From the NCBI GenBank assembly GCA_031265875.1, contig JAISCA010000051.1:1-64000 (forward strand): a DNA stretch of 64,000 bases, written 5' to 3'. The notes under the pieces were generated by a model. The model was not told the DNA's origin, did no database searches, and was given only the letters and a program-made list of their open reading frames with translations. A program made the translations under genes and the position numbers. How positions within the stretch are numbered: position 1 is the first letter of the stretch; the number at the start of each line of letters is the position of its first letter. This stretch comes from Propionibacteriaceae bacterium (GTDB taxonomy: Bacteria; Actinomycetota; Actinomycetes; Propionibacteriales; Propionibacteriaceae). Of this stretch, positions 50,070 to 58,929 are shown in pieces.

Positions 50070-50588
50070 ATCGGAGAACACGTTCCAGCAGATGGAGTCG
50101 CGTAGGCGCTGGTCGTCCAGGACGAGGGCGCGGATCGCCTCCGGCAGACGGTCGCGTTGCCAGTCCCGTTCCGCCCGGGCGGCGGCGTCGCCGGCCGGTT
50201 CCGGGACTGCGGCTCGGGCCGCTCTGATGGCGTAGGCGGCGGCGCCGAGCTCGTGCGCGGCGACATGGGCGACGGCGACGGCTTGCCCCACCGCCAAGGC
50301 CGCGAACTTGGCCGCTCCGGAGGTCTCGCGGGCGGCGGCGTTGGCCACGAAGGCGGCGTTATGAGCTTCGGTCATCTTGGCCTCGCCCCGGATCCAGGCC
50401 CGCGCCACCTCGAGCGCCTGGCGCGGCCGGTCGTCCTCACTGACCGCCTCGAAGAGGGGCAGCGCATGCTCGGCGCATTCCACCGCCCAGACCGCCAGCA
50501 GCCGATGGTCCGGATCGGTCAGAGTCCCGCCCCGACGGATCGTGATGAAACGGGGATCGCGGGGTTGGGGCAGGATGACACTAGGCAT
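50067..50588 (-). CDS. Imm5-like putative immunity protein
   Basis: This 173-residue protein resembles the Imm5 group of putative immunity proteins: DHRLLAVWAVECAEHALPLFEAVSEDDRPRQALEVARAWIRGEAKMTEAHNAAFVANAAARETSGAAKFAALAVGQAVAVAHVAAHELGAAAYAIRAARAA. These are helix-rich cytosolic proteins found next to polymorphic toxins. I prefer the start MPSVILPQPRD after GGAGGGCGTC; the longer start would put the ATG inside that ribosome site. No toxin gene is nearby, so it is an orphan here. Confidence 0.78.
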   Translation of the reverse strand: MPSVILPQPRDPRFITIRRGGTLTDPDHRLLAVWAVECAEHALPLFEAVSEDDRPRQALEVARAWIRGEAKMTEAHNAAFVANAAARETSGAAKFAALAVGQAVAVAHVAAHELGAAAYAIRAARAAVPEPAGDAAARAERDWQRDRLPEAIRALVLDDQRLRDSICWNVFSD

Positions 50589-50660
50589 GACGCCCTCCAC
50601 GAAAATATTGGGTGCTGAGAGTCTATATGTTTAGGGTAGCCAGCCCACTAGCATCGAAGG

Positions 50661-51671
50661 ATGAGCAGGCCCCACGCCACGATTTATCAGGTCTCGGAGC
50701 GAGCGGGCGTGTCCATCTCCACCGTCTCACTGGCCATCAACCATCCTGAACGGGTCAAGGAGGCCACTCGGCGGCGCATCCTGGAGGTGGTGGACGAGCT
50801 GGGTTTCACGCCCAAGGAACTGGCTGTGACCAGGGCTCGGGCCGGGCTGGGCCGGATCGCCGTGGTCGCCCCCTTCACCTCCTACCTGAGCTACGCCCGC
50901 CGGCTGTCCGGGATGCTGACCGAAGCCCAGGGCCAGGCCCAGATCCTGGTCTACGACCATGAGGACGTGGCCACCTCGACTTCTCCCCTACTGGCCACCA
51001 TGCCGGTCCGAGGCCACGTCGACGGCTTGGTCATCATGGGCGTGCCCTTGGACCAGCCGACGGCCGACCGCCTACGCCGCCGCCTGCCCACGGTCTTGCT
51101 GGACATCCGCCACCCCGACTTGACCAGTGTCTACGTCGACGACGTCAAAGGTGGACGACTGGTGGGCGAGCACCTCCGCCAGCAGGGCCATCGCAGCGTG
51201 GCCTTCGTGCGCGAGGCCGAGCGCTCCTATCTGCCCTCCTCCCCCACCCAGCAGCGCAAGGACGGGCTGGTGGCGGCGCTGGGGGCCGAGCACGTCCACG
51301 AGATCACCGTCGAACGCGGTCCCGGTTTGGGCGAACGCGCCCTGGAGCGCTGGCAGGCCCTGGCCTCGGCCGACGGCCACCACCCCACCGCCATCGTGGC
51401 CCACCGCGACCTGGTCGCCATCGCCGTCATGGCCGCCGCCACCCGGCACGGCCTGGCCGTGCCCCGGGACCTGTCGGTGGTGGGTTTCGACGACGACCAG
51501 ATCGCCCAAGAACTGGGCCTGACCACCGTCGGTCAGCCCTTCGAGGAGTCCGGGGCCTTGGCCTTCCGCCTCCTCCGCCAGCGCATGGCCGAACCCCAGC
51601 TCCGCCCGGTCGAGCACTTGCTGCCGCTCCACCTGGCCGTGCGCACAACGGTCGGTCCGCCCCCGGACTGA
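50661..51671 (+). CDS. LacI-family transcriptional repressor
   Basis: This 336-residue protein has the LacI helix-turn-helix (TIYQVSERAGVSISTVSLAINHPERVKEATRRRILEVVDELGFTPKELA) and a periplasmic-binding-protein-like effector domain with VVGFDDDQIAQELGLTTVGQPFEESGALAFRLL near the C-terminus. Effector probably a sugar. It starts at an ATG 72 bp from the divergent Imm5-like gene. A typical LacI operator exists in the window upstream of an MFS gene (23664-23683), but whether this repressor uses it is unknown. Confidence 0.92.
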   Translation: MSRPHATIYQVSERAGVSISTVSLAINHPERVKEATRRRILEVVDELGFTPKELAVTRARAGLGRIAVVAPFTSYLSYARRLSGMLTEAQGQAQILVYDHEDVATSTSPLLATMPVRGHVDGLVIMGVPLDQPTADRLRRRLPTVLLDIRHPDLTSVYVDDVKGGRLVGEHLRQQGHRSVAFVREAERSYLPSSPTQQRKDGLVAALGAEHVHEITVERGPGLGERALERWQALASADGHHPTAIVAHRDLVAIAVMAAATRHGLAVPRDLSVVGFDDDQIAQELGLTTVGQPFEESGALAFRLLRQRMAEPQLRPVEHLLPLHLAVRTTVGPPPD

Positions 51672-51949
51672 CCACCAGGCCGCCGCTGGACGCCGTGGCG
51701 TCGTTCAGTGAGAGTCATCGACTCAGAGCACCCGCGTACCGCCGCCGCGCCAAAAGCGAGGGCCGTAACCATCCTCGCGTGATGGTCTCTGGCCGACCGA
51801 GCGCCTGAGACCTGCTGAAGCGCCCAGTCGATGACCCCTATCACCGACAGAGCACATACGACGTCTGTTTCGGCGGGGCGGGCGTCGTAAGTCGTCTATC
51901 GGCGATGGGGTGGACACGGGCGAGAGGTCACGGCGCTTCCTCGTACGAT
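51672..51949. other. Intergenic region behind lacI, no feature recognised
   Basis: No open frame, tRNA or clear repeat is found in these 278 bases apart from short palindromes such as TCGTACGA (51941-51948), a sequence also found twice in the repeat-rich gene at 28105-28536. It separates two convergent genes. Confidence 0.4.
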
Positions 51950-52984
51950 TCAGGCCGCCAAATGGCGGAGGGCGGCTGCGACCTCGTTGGCCCAGAGGCG
52001 GGCCCCGACCCAGGCGCCGGCTAGGCCGTTGCCGCCGTGCAGATTGCCTAGTTGGCGGCTGGCGCTGACCGGGACTCCGGCTTGGCGGAGGGCGACGGCG
52101 TAAGCCTCCCCTCCGGCTCTGAAGGGGTCGATCTCGGCCGTCATGATGTGGGCCGGCGGCAACCCCGTCAGATCGGTCGCGGCCAGGGGGGAGACCAGCG
52201 GATCGGCCGGGTCCTGGCCCGGCGGCAGGTAGAAGTCCCGCATCTCGGCCGAATCGGACAGCCCGTTGATGGCCGCGTACTCCTCCAGCCAGGTCCCGTC
52301 CGGGCGCAGGTCGAGGGCGGGCACCTCCAGCAGTTGACCGCAGATGGGCGGGCCGCCGCGCCGCCGGGCCAGCTGGCACAAGGCGGCGGCCAGGTTGCCG
52401 CCGGCCGAGACCCCGCCGACCACGATCCGGTCCGGATCGACTCCCAGCTCAACGGCGTGCTCATAGACCCAGACCAGAGCGGAGTGGCAATCCTCCAGGC
52501 CAGCCGGGAAGGGGTGCTCGGGAGCCAATCGGTAATCGACGTCGAAGACGACGACGTCGGCCCCGACCGCCCGTTCAGCGGCCAGAGCGGCGTTGATCCG
52601 CTCGTCGATCGAACTCAACCAGAAGGCGCCGCCATGCAGCAATAAGTAAGCCGGCTTGAGTCGGGTCGCGCCAGCGTTGCTGTTTGGATCGACCGGACGG
52701 TACTCACGCACCCGGAAGGTGGCCACTGAATGGGTTCTGACCTCGACTCCGGCTGGGCCGGGCCGGCCGAACTCGTCGAATAGACGGTCGCCCAGCTCTA
52801 GGGCCCAGGCTCGGCGCTGGACCGGGCTGGCGTCGGGCCTCTGTCCGATCTCGGCCTCGATCTGGTCGATCCGGACCAACCAGCGCCGCAGGACCGGATC
52901 CAAACTGAACGAGCCCGCCTCCGCCGACTGGCCGGGCCGGCCCAGTACGGGGACGTCCGGGGTCTGGTCACTGGGTTGGCTCAT
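51950..52984 (-). CDS. Alpha/beta hydrolase (HSL/esterase type)
   Basis: This 344-residue esterase-like protein has the oxyanion motif HGGAFW, the nucleophile elbow GGVSAGG (Ser), Asp in MTAEIDPFR and His in GNLHGGNG. It is the last gene of the second peptide ABC operon and overlaps the ATPase gene by 17 bases, so it probably acts on the imported compound inside the cell (an ester or peptide-like ligand). Start is ATG after GGAAGGAAGCCC. Confidence 0.9.
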   Translation of the reverse strand: MSQPSDQTPDVPVLGRPGQSAEAGSFSLDPVLRRWLVRIDQIEAEIGQRPDASPVQRRAWALELGDRLFDEFGRPGPAGVEVRTHSVATFRVREYRPVDPNSNAGATRLKPAYLLLHGGAFWLSSIDERINAALAAERAVGADVVVFDVDYRLAPEHPFPAGLEDCHSALVWVYEHAVELGVDPDRIVVGGVSAGGNLAAALCQLARRRGGPPICGQLLEVPALDLRPDGTWLEEYAAINGLSDSAEMRDFYLPPGQDPADPLVSPLAATDLTGLPPAHIMTAEIDPFRAGGEAYAVALRQAGVPVSASRQLGNLHGGNGLAGAWVGARLWANEVAAALRHLAA

Positions 52985-53804
52985 GGGCTTCCTTCCGGGT
53001 GGCGCGACGGGCCCGCTGAGCGACCGGGTCGGGCAGGGGCACGGCCTCCAGCAGAGCCTTGGTGTAGGGCTGGCTGGGGTGGTTGACGATGTCGGCGGCC
53101 GGTCCCTGTTCCACCACACGGCCGTGGTGCAGCACGGCCACCCGGTCGGACATGTGCTCGACCACCGCCATGTCGTGCGAAATGAACAGATAGGCCAGGC
53201 CGGTGCGGCGCTTGAGGTCGGACAGCAGGTTGAGCACCTGGGCTTGGATGGACAGATCGAGGGCGGAGACCGCTTCGTCGCAGATGACCAATTCCGGCTC
53301 CATGATCAAAGCCCGCGCGATGGCGACCCGTTGACGTTGCCCGCCGGAGAAATCGCTCGGATAACGATCGGCCGTCTCAGGGGGCAAGCCGACGATGTCG
53401 AGCCACTGGGCCACCCGCTGGTCGGCCTGACTAGGACTGGCCAAACGGTGGGCCAAGAGACCCTCGCGCAAGGTGGCGCCGATGGTGCGAGCCGGGTTGA
53501 GCGATCCGAAGGGGTTTTGGAAGATGGGTTGGATCAGGCGGGTCAACTCGCGCCGACGCCCCGGACTGGCTTGGGCGATGTCCTCGTCTTTGAACCAGAT
53601 CCGCCCGCTGACGACGGGGGCGAAGCCGAGGATGGCGTCGCCCAGGGTCGACTTGCCCGACCCTGACTCCCCCACCAGGCCCAGGGTCTCGCCTGGGGCG
53701 ATCTCGATCGAGACATCGTCGTTGGCCCGCACCGGCGCGCGGTGGCGCCCGCCCGGGTATTCCACCACTAGCCGCTCGACCCGCAAGAGGAGCTGTTCAG
53801 TCAT
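52968..53804 (-). CDS. Peptide ABC transporter ATPase DppF-type
   Basis: This 278-residue ATPase has Walker A GESGSGKS, the Q loop FQNPFGSLNP, signature [15 protein letters not shown], Walker [15 protein letters not shown] and H switch FISHDMAVV. It is the second ATPase of the operon and overlaps the DppCD fusion gene by ATGA. Length standard. Confidence 0.93.
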   Translation of the reverse strand: MTEQLLLRVERLVVEYPGGRHRAPVRANDDVSIEIAPGETLGLVGESGSGKSTLGDAILGFAPVVSGRIWFKDEDIAQASPGRRRELTRLIQPIFQNPFGSLNPARTIGATLREGLLAHRLASPSQADQRVAQWLDIVGLPPETADRYPSDFSGGQRQRVAIARALIMEPELVICDEAVSALDLSIQAQVLNLLSDLKRRTGLAYLFISHDMAVVEHMSDRVAVLHHGRVVEQGPAADIVNHPSQPYTKALLEAVPLPDPVAQRARRATRKEAHEPTQ

Positions 53805-55951
53805 GCCGTCACCTCCAGCGCGACCGACTCGTGCCTGGCCGGGCCGGCCCAGTCCGCCGGACCATCGGTCAGGAGGCAGCGGCTGGCTCGGCCCGGGCCG
53901 ACCCGGCGGAGAGCCACTGGATCGGACAGGCAGGCGGGGCCGACCAAGGGGCAGCGGTCCGCGAAGTGGCAGCCCCGAGGCCAAGATCCCGGTGGCACGA
54001 CCTGGCCGGGGATGGAGGGCAGGGGCTGACCAGGTTGGGCGGTGGCCGGGTTGGCCGCGATCAGAGCCCGCGTGTAGGGGTGGGCGGGAGTGGCGTAAAC
54101 CGCCTCGGTCGGGCCGACCTCGACGATCTGCCCGGCGTACATGACCAGGGCCCGGTCGGCCAAGTCGGCCAAGACGCCCCAGTCGTGGGTGACCAGCAAT
54201 ATGGCCATGCCGAGTTGGACCCGCAAATCGTCCAGCAGGTCCAGCACCTGCTGTTGGACGGTCACGTCGAGGGCGGTGGTGGGCTCGTCCGCGATCAACA
54301 GTTGAGGCCGCCCGGCCAGGGCCAAGGCGATGCCGACGCGCTGGGCCATGCCGCCGGACAACTCGTGCGGGTAACACCTCAGAATCGCCGCCGGGTCGCG
54401 CAGCCGCACCAGATCGAGCAATTCCAGGGCCCGGGCCCGGCGAGCCGCCTTGGCTCCCCGGTCGTGCCGGCGCACCACCTCGTCCAGCTGCGACCCGATC
54501 GTGAAGACCGGGTCCAAGGTGGTCATGGGTTCCTGCGGCACGTACCCGATCTGACCGCCGCGCAATTGGTTGAGCCGGGCCGGACCCATGCTCCGGACCT
54601 GGTCGCCGCGATAGTCGACCGAACCGGCGGCGATCCGCCCGCCGGCCGGCAGGAGGTCGATCAAAGCCCGGGCGGTGACCGTTTTGCCGGAGCCCGACTC
54701 ACCCACGATGCCCAAGACCTCACCGGCCCGGATCTCGAAGGAGGCCCCGCTCAGCACGGTGACGGCCCGCCCGGGCGGGCCGAACTCGACCGTGAGTCCC
54801 CGCACCGTCAACCAAGTCTCAGCCGGATCGGCCCCAGCGGTCCGCTGGTCCGCCCATACGGCCGGGTCGTCCCCCTCGTCCTCCGCCGGCATCAGGGCCT
54901 GGGACCGGGCCGGACGCCCGACCGTCCCCAAGGCGCCGGCAAGACCCGGGTCGGCTGGAGGCCCGTCCGACTCGACCGCCGCAGTGGCCTGGCCCGACCC
55001 TGAGACCGGACCCTGGCCGGCCCCGGCCGCGTCACCCGACCCAGTGCCCGGACCGGTCGTCGCTCCAGCCGCCACGGCCTTGACCGGAACGGCCGGGGCG
55101 ACCGGGGTGGCTGGAACGGCCGGGCTGGGACCCCGCCGGGTGGTGGCGACGTCCCGGACCCCGTCGCCGACCAAACCCAAGGACAGCACCACCAAGCCGA
55201 TCAGGACGCCCGGCGGCAATAGCTGGAAGGGGTGGGAGGACAGCACATTGGAAGCCTCACCGATCATCGAGCCCCAGCTCGGATCGGGTGGTTTGACCGA
55301 GAAGCCGAGGAAAGCCAAGCCGGACTCGGTCAGGATGGCGGAGGCGGCGAAGAGGGCGACCTGGACGATGACCTGGCCCCACAGGTTGGGCAGGATGTGA
55401 CGGCGCAACACGGCCGGGCCGCTCAAGCCGGCCGCCCGGGCGGCCTTGACGTACAACTCCCCGGCCGCCGCCAGGGTGGAGGCCCGCACCACTCGGAAGA
55501 GGGAGCCGAAACCGAGCACGCCGAGAGTGATCATGGCGGCCGACAGGTTGGCCGAGAAGACCGACAGCACCACCAGCAGGATGATGATGACGGGGGTGGC
55601 GAAGATGACTTCGACCACCCGGCCCAACACTCGGTCGACGGCGCCCCGGCGGTAGCCGGCGATCAGACCCAGGGGCAGACCCAAGGCGGTGAAAACGCTG
55701 ACCGCCAAGACCGAGCCGGACAGGGTCACCCGGCCGCCGTACAACAGCCGCGACCAGATGTCCCGCCCCAAGCTGTCGGTGCCCAGCCAATGGGCGGAGG
55801 TCGGCAGTTGGTTGGCGGCCAGCAGGTCCTGCTTGATCGGATCGTAGGGGGCGGTCAGGTCGGCTAGGACGCAAGCCAGCACGATCAGGACCACCAACCC
55901 GGCGGCGGCGCAGGCCAGCGGTTGGCGCAGGAAACGACGCCAGGCGCTCAT
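53801..55951 (-). CDS. Permease-ATPase fusion (DppC-DppD)
   Basis: This 716-residue protein joins a DppC-type permease (1-270; GTDSLGRDIWSRLLYGGRVTL, EAA loop AARAAGLSGPAVLRRHILPNL) through a linker of about 100 Pro/Ala/Gly-rich residues to a DppD-type ATPase (376-716; [37 protein letters not shown]). The ATPase end has the cysteine cluster CHFADRCPLVGPAC typical of OppD/DppD. The fusion fixes one ATPase to the permease. Joined to dppB-like gene and dppF by ATGA overlaps on both sides. Confidence 0.92.
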   Translation of the reverse strand: MSAWRRFLRQPLACAAAGLVVLIVLACVLADLTAPYDPIKQDLLAANQLPTSAHWLGTDSLGRDIWSRLLYGGRVTLSGSVLAVSVFTALGLPLGLIAGYRRGAVDRVLGRVVEVIFATPVIIILLVVLSVFSANLSAAMITLGVLGFGSLFRVVRASTLAAAGELYVKAARAAGLSGPAVLRRHILPNLWGQVIVQVALFAASAILTESGLAFLGFSVKPPDPSWGSMIGEASNVLSSHPFQLLPPGVLIGLVVLSLGLVGDGVRDVATTRRGPSPAVPATPVAPAVPVKAVAAGATTGPGTGSGDAAGAGQGPVSGSGQATAAVESDGPPADPGLAGALGTVGRPARSQALMPAEDEGDDPAVWADQRTAGADPAETWLTVRGLTVEFGPPGRAVTVLSGASFEIRAGEVLGIVGESGSGKTVTARALIDLLPAGGRIAAGSVDYRGDQVRSMGPARLNQLRGGQIGYVPQEPMTTLDPVFTIGSQLDEVVRRHDRGAKAARRARALELLDLVRLRDPAAILRCYPHELSGGMAQRVGIALALAGRPQLLIADEPTTALDVTVQQQVLDLLDDLRVQLGMAILLVTHDWGVLADLADRALVMYAGQIVEVGPTEAVYATPAHPYTRALIAANPATAQPGQPLPSIPGQVVPPGSWPRGCHFADRCPLVGPACLSDPVALRRVGPGRASRCLLTDGPADWAGPARHESVALEVTA

Positions 55952-56889
55952 CTCAGCCTCGCTTTCGGGTTGAGCCAGCCGTACAAGAGGTCAACCGCCA
56001 GGTTGGCCAGGACGACGAAGATGGCGAAGGTCAAAGCCACGCCCTCCACCACCGGGATGTCGTGCTGGGCGGTGGCGCGCACCACCAGGCCGCCCAGGCC
56101 GGGGTAGGCGAAGACGTTCTCCACCAGGACGGTGCCGGAGAACAGACCGACGAACATCAAGCCCAGCACGGTGGTGACCGGGATAGCGGCGTTCTTGAGG
56201 GCGTGCTTGTAGACGATGGAGCGCTCGGACAGTCCCTGGGCCCGCATGGCCGAGACGTAGCCCGAGGCCAGTTGGGCCCCCATGGCGTCACGGGTCTGTT
56301 TGGCGATGATGGCCACCCCGCCCACGCCCAAGGTGACGACGGGCAGGACCAGTGACCTGGCCCAGCCGGCCGGTGAGGCGGCGAAGGACACGTAGCCGGT
56401 GGCCGGCAGCCAGCCCAGCCCGACCGCGAACAAGGTGACCAGGACCAAGCCGAGCCAGAAGTTGGGGATCGAGACGCCGAGCAGTGAGACCACATCGGTC
56501 AAGCGGCCCAACAGACCCTTGCCCTGGGCGCTGGCCACGCCCAAGGCGACGCCGACCAGGGCGGAGAAGAGCAGGCTGCCCACCACCAGGGCCAGGGTAG
56601 GCGCGATCCTGGAGGCGATGATCTGGCTGACCGGCTGGTTGGAGAAGATGGAGGCCCCCAGGTCGCCCTGCAGGACACCGCTCAGCCAATCCCAGTAGCG
56701 CTCGGGCAGAGGGTCGTTCAGGCCCAGGCGCTGACGCAGCTCCTCGTATTGTTCGACCGTCCCCTTCGCCCCCAGGATGGCGCGGGCGGCGTCGCCGGGG
56801 GCGAAGGAGATCAGCACGAAGGTCAAAGCCGAGACGACGAATAGCAACAGCACCGAGGTGGCCAGCCAGCGGGCCAACAGACGGATCAT
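55948..56889 (-). CDS. Peptide ABC transporter permease DppB-type
   Basis: This 313-residue permease has six helices, SNQPVSQIIASRIAPTLALVVGSLLFSALVGVALG and the EAA loop SAMRAQGLSERSIVYKHALKNAAIPVTTVLG. It is separated from the binding-protein gene by 230 bases holding two strong hairpins, which may set the ratio of binding protein to membrane parts. Confidence 0.94.
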   Translation of the reverse strand: MIRLLARWLATSVLLLFVVSALTFVLISFAPGDAARAILGAKGTVEQYEELRQRLGLNDPLPERYWDWLSGVLQGDLGASIFSNQPVSQIIASRIAPTLALVVGSLLFSALVGVALGVASAQGKGLLGRLTDVVSLLGVSIPNFWLGLVLVTLFAVGLGWLPATGYVSFAASPAGWARSLVLPVVTLGVGGVAIIAKQTRDAMGAQLASGYVSAMRAQGLSERSIVYKHALKNAAIPVTTVLGLMFVGLFSGTVLVENVFAYPGLGGLVVRATAQHDIPVVEGVALTFAIFVVLANLAVDLLYGWLNPKARLR

Positions 56890-56930
56890 CGGCTCTGCCT
56901 CTCTGTCAGAGACGCCGCTCGGCGCCTAGT

Positions 56931-57046
56931 TTTAATCGACGTCTGAAACTTCAACTAATGAGCCGAAGTTCTAGTTTCTCGGGGCCCCCGAAAAGTACCG
57001 GACCGGAGCGCAGCGGAGGGAGGACACTTTTTGGGGCTTTAGTCGA
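56931..57046. repeat. Hairpin repeat element, copy 2
   Basis: The core (56977-57040) is nearly identical to the element at 10987-11050 (two differences); CCCCGAAAAGT/ACTTTTTGGGG stem and GTCTGAAACTT at 56941-56951 are retained. It is flanked by TTTAATCGA and TTTAGTCGA (one difference), a short direct repeat like that around copy 1. Lies between the binding-protein and permease genes of the second peptide operon, in the same orientation relative to transcription as copy 1. Confidence 0.7.
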
Positions 57047-57062
57047 GTGGTACGGGGTACGG

Positions 57063-57107
57063 GGTCGTCGCCAAGGCCGGTCGAGTGGCCCGGCCCTGGC
57101 GACGACC
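57063..57107 (-). terminator. Strong stem-loop behind the binding-protein gene
   Basis: Eighteen-base arms (57063-57080 and 57090-57107) pair at 17 positions around a 9-nt loop, beginning 13 bases after the stop codon of the binding-protein gene. No U-tract follows. It may be a partial terminator or an RNA-stabilising hairpin that raises binding-protein mRNA over permease mRNA. Confidence 0.6.
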
Positions 57108-57119
57108 GGGTCTATCTAC

Positions 57120-58718
57120 TCAGGCGGCCGGCTTGAGGTCGATGATGGCCACTATGGGGTTGACCCCGTTGGTGGTGGTGACCGCCTCCGGGTCGATCTT
57201 GGCGGTGGCGTACTGACCCAGCGGCACCCAGGCCACCGGCGCGAACCAGGCCAACTCGACCAGCCGGGTCTCGATCTGCTGGCTGATGGATTCGATCTGC
57301 TCGGGCGGCGCCACCGACAGCTGGTTGTACAGCTCGGTGATCTGGTCGTCCTCGGTCTTGAAGGGGTTGAACAGCGCCCCGGGCATGAACAGGTTGATGC
57401 CCTCCAGGTACATCGGCATGGAGCCGAAGCCGATCCAGGCCACCGGGTACTGCGCCGTCGCCATCAGGTTGAAGAACTCGTTGGCGTCGGCGATGGAGTC
57501 GACCACCAGGTTGATCCCGACCTCGGCCAGTTGGCCGGCGATGGCCTGGGTCACCAGGTCGCCGCTGGCGAAGGGCGTGGACAGGGTGGACAGGTCGAGC
57601 CCATTGGGGTAACCGGCCTCGGCCAGCAGGGCGCGGGCCTTGTCCGGATCGTAGGGATAGAAGTCGTCCAGGGCGGGCACGTAGCCGATGCCGTTGACGG
57701 TCTGGGTGGTGGGCACACCGGTCTCGCCCAGCAGGGCGGCGGTGATGACGTCGCGGTCGAGGGCGTAGTTGATGGCTTGGCGCACCCGGATGTCGGCCAG
57801 GGCCGGCGCCATCTGACCGTCGCGATCGTTCAAGGCGATGCCCTGGAAGACCTGGGGCACGAAGTGGGTGGTCAAACCGGCTTCCTTGGCCGCCTGAGCG
57901 GTGGTGAAGTCGCCTTGGGCGAAGTCAGCTTGGCCGGAGCGCAGGGCGCTCAGGACCGAGTTGATGTTGGGGATGACCTTGATGGTGACCTTGTCCCAGT
58001 GGATGTTGGCCTTGTCCCAGTAATTCGGGTTGGGGAAGTAGACGTAGGTGTCGCCGGTGATGGTTTGGGCCGGGTCGAGCACGTAGGGGCCGGCCCCGTG
58101 GGTCTCGGAGCCCAGTTTGGCGGAGTTGGCCAGGCCCTCCGGCGAGATCACCTGGCTGATGCCGACGCTGTACTGAGCGAACAGGTAGGTCAGCTCCGGA
58201 TTGGGCTGCGACAAGGTGACCCGCACGGTCAACGGGCCGGTCGCCTCGATCTTCTCGAAGGTGGTCAGAGAGGCCGCCATCTGGCCGCCGGCGCCCTTGA
58301 CGTAGGTGAGGTGGTCGACCACGCCCTGGGCGGTCAACTTGCCACCGTCGGAGAAGGTCACGTCGGGACGCAGGGTCAGCTCGAAGACGGTGTTGCCTTC
58401 GCCGACGTAACCCCACTCGAGGGCCAGGGAGGGCCTGGGCGTGCCGTCGGAGGAGGTCTGGATGAGCGGCGCGTAGGCCAGGTCGGTGTACCACTGGGCG
58501 GCCTGGTTGATCAGAGCCGGGTCGAGGGTGCCGGGATCGGATTGCATGGCGATGGTCAGCTCGCCTTTGCCGGAGGCGGTGCCGTCGCCGCTGGGGGACG
58601 CTGAGCCACAGGCGGCCAGGGTCATGGCGGCGGCCAGGCCCACGGCCGCGGCGGCGGCGAGGAGGCGGGATCGATGTGGTCGGGTGCGATGGCTCAATCG
58701 GGTCGGGGTGGACGTCAT
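57120..58718 (-). CDS. Peptide/nickel-type binding lipoprotein (SBP family 5)
   Basis: This 532-residue binding protein has a lipoprotein signal (lipobox LAAC, C37) and the family-5 pattern: DPALINQAAQWYTDLAYAPLI, LRPDVTFSDGGKLTAQGVVDHL, VRQAINYALDRDVI, and the C-terminal PVAWVPLGQYATAK. Start is the ATG behind CCAGGAGACGACA; the longer frame to 58844 has no ribosome site. Ligand unknown; operon includes an esterase, so esterified or peptide-like compounds are possible. Confidence 0.93.
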   Translation of the reverse strand: MTSTPTRLSHRTRPHRSRLLAAAAAVGLAAAMTLAACGSASPSGDGTASGKGELTIAMQSDPGTLDPALINQAAQWYTDLAYAPLIQTSSDGTPRPSLALEWGYVGEGNTVFELTLRPDVTFSDGGKLTAQGVVDHLTYVKGAGGQMAASLTTFEKIEATGPLTVRVTLSQPNPELTYLFAQYSVGISQVISPEGLANSAKLGSETHGAGPYVLDPAQTITGDTYVYFPNPNYWDKANIHWDKVTIKVIPNINSVLSALRSGQADFAQGDFTTAQAAKEAGLTTHFVPQVFQGIALNDRDGQMAPALADIRVRQAINYALDRDVITAALLGETGVPTTQTVNGIGYVPALDDFYPYDPDKARALLAEAGYPNGLDLSTLSTPFASGDLVTQAIAGQLAEVGINLVVDSIADANEFFNLMATAQYPVAWIGFGSMPMYLEGINLFMPGALFNPFKTEDDQITELYNQLSVAPPEQIESISQQIETRLVELAWFAPVAWVPLGQYATAKIDPEAVTTTNGVNPIVAIIDLKPAA

Positions 58719-58814
58719 TGTCGTCTCCTGGATGGTTGGACGGGACCGCTGGCGCGTCTTTGGCCGGCGGCTGTTCCCATGAAACCCGAAGCTGACGTAT
58801 GATGTCAATACAAA

Positions 58815-58830
58815 ATCGAAGCACTTCGAT
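58815..58830. promoter_or_regulatory. Inverted repeat upstream of the binding-protein gene
   Basis: ATCGAAGCACTTCGAT has perfect 7-bp arms with central CA. It lies 97 bp upstream of the start of the binding-protein gene and 100 bp before the divergent esterase gene. A TTGACA-like box (minus strand, near 58804-58809) is next to it. Candidate operator shared by both directions. Confidence 0.4.
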
Positions 58831-58929
58831 AACACTTCCATCACGGTCTGCCGATCCGGCGCACAGCCCCGCCTGATCGCCGAGGAAGCCCCGCATTAGC
58901 CTCGATCACGACTCGAAGGAGAGCCCGCC

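Noticed and set aside
50035..50235. 66-residue frame beginning like the MDR protein (MIDVAANRP)
   Set aside because: It is the tail of the broken MDR copy running into the antisense of the Imm5-like gene.
56958..58604. 548-residue frame on the plus strand opposite the second binding protein
   Set aside because: Gly/Val/Asp/Gln-rich antisense shadow of a clear SBP family 5 gene.
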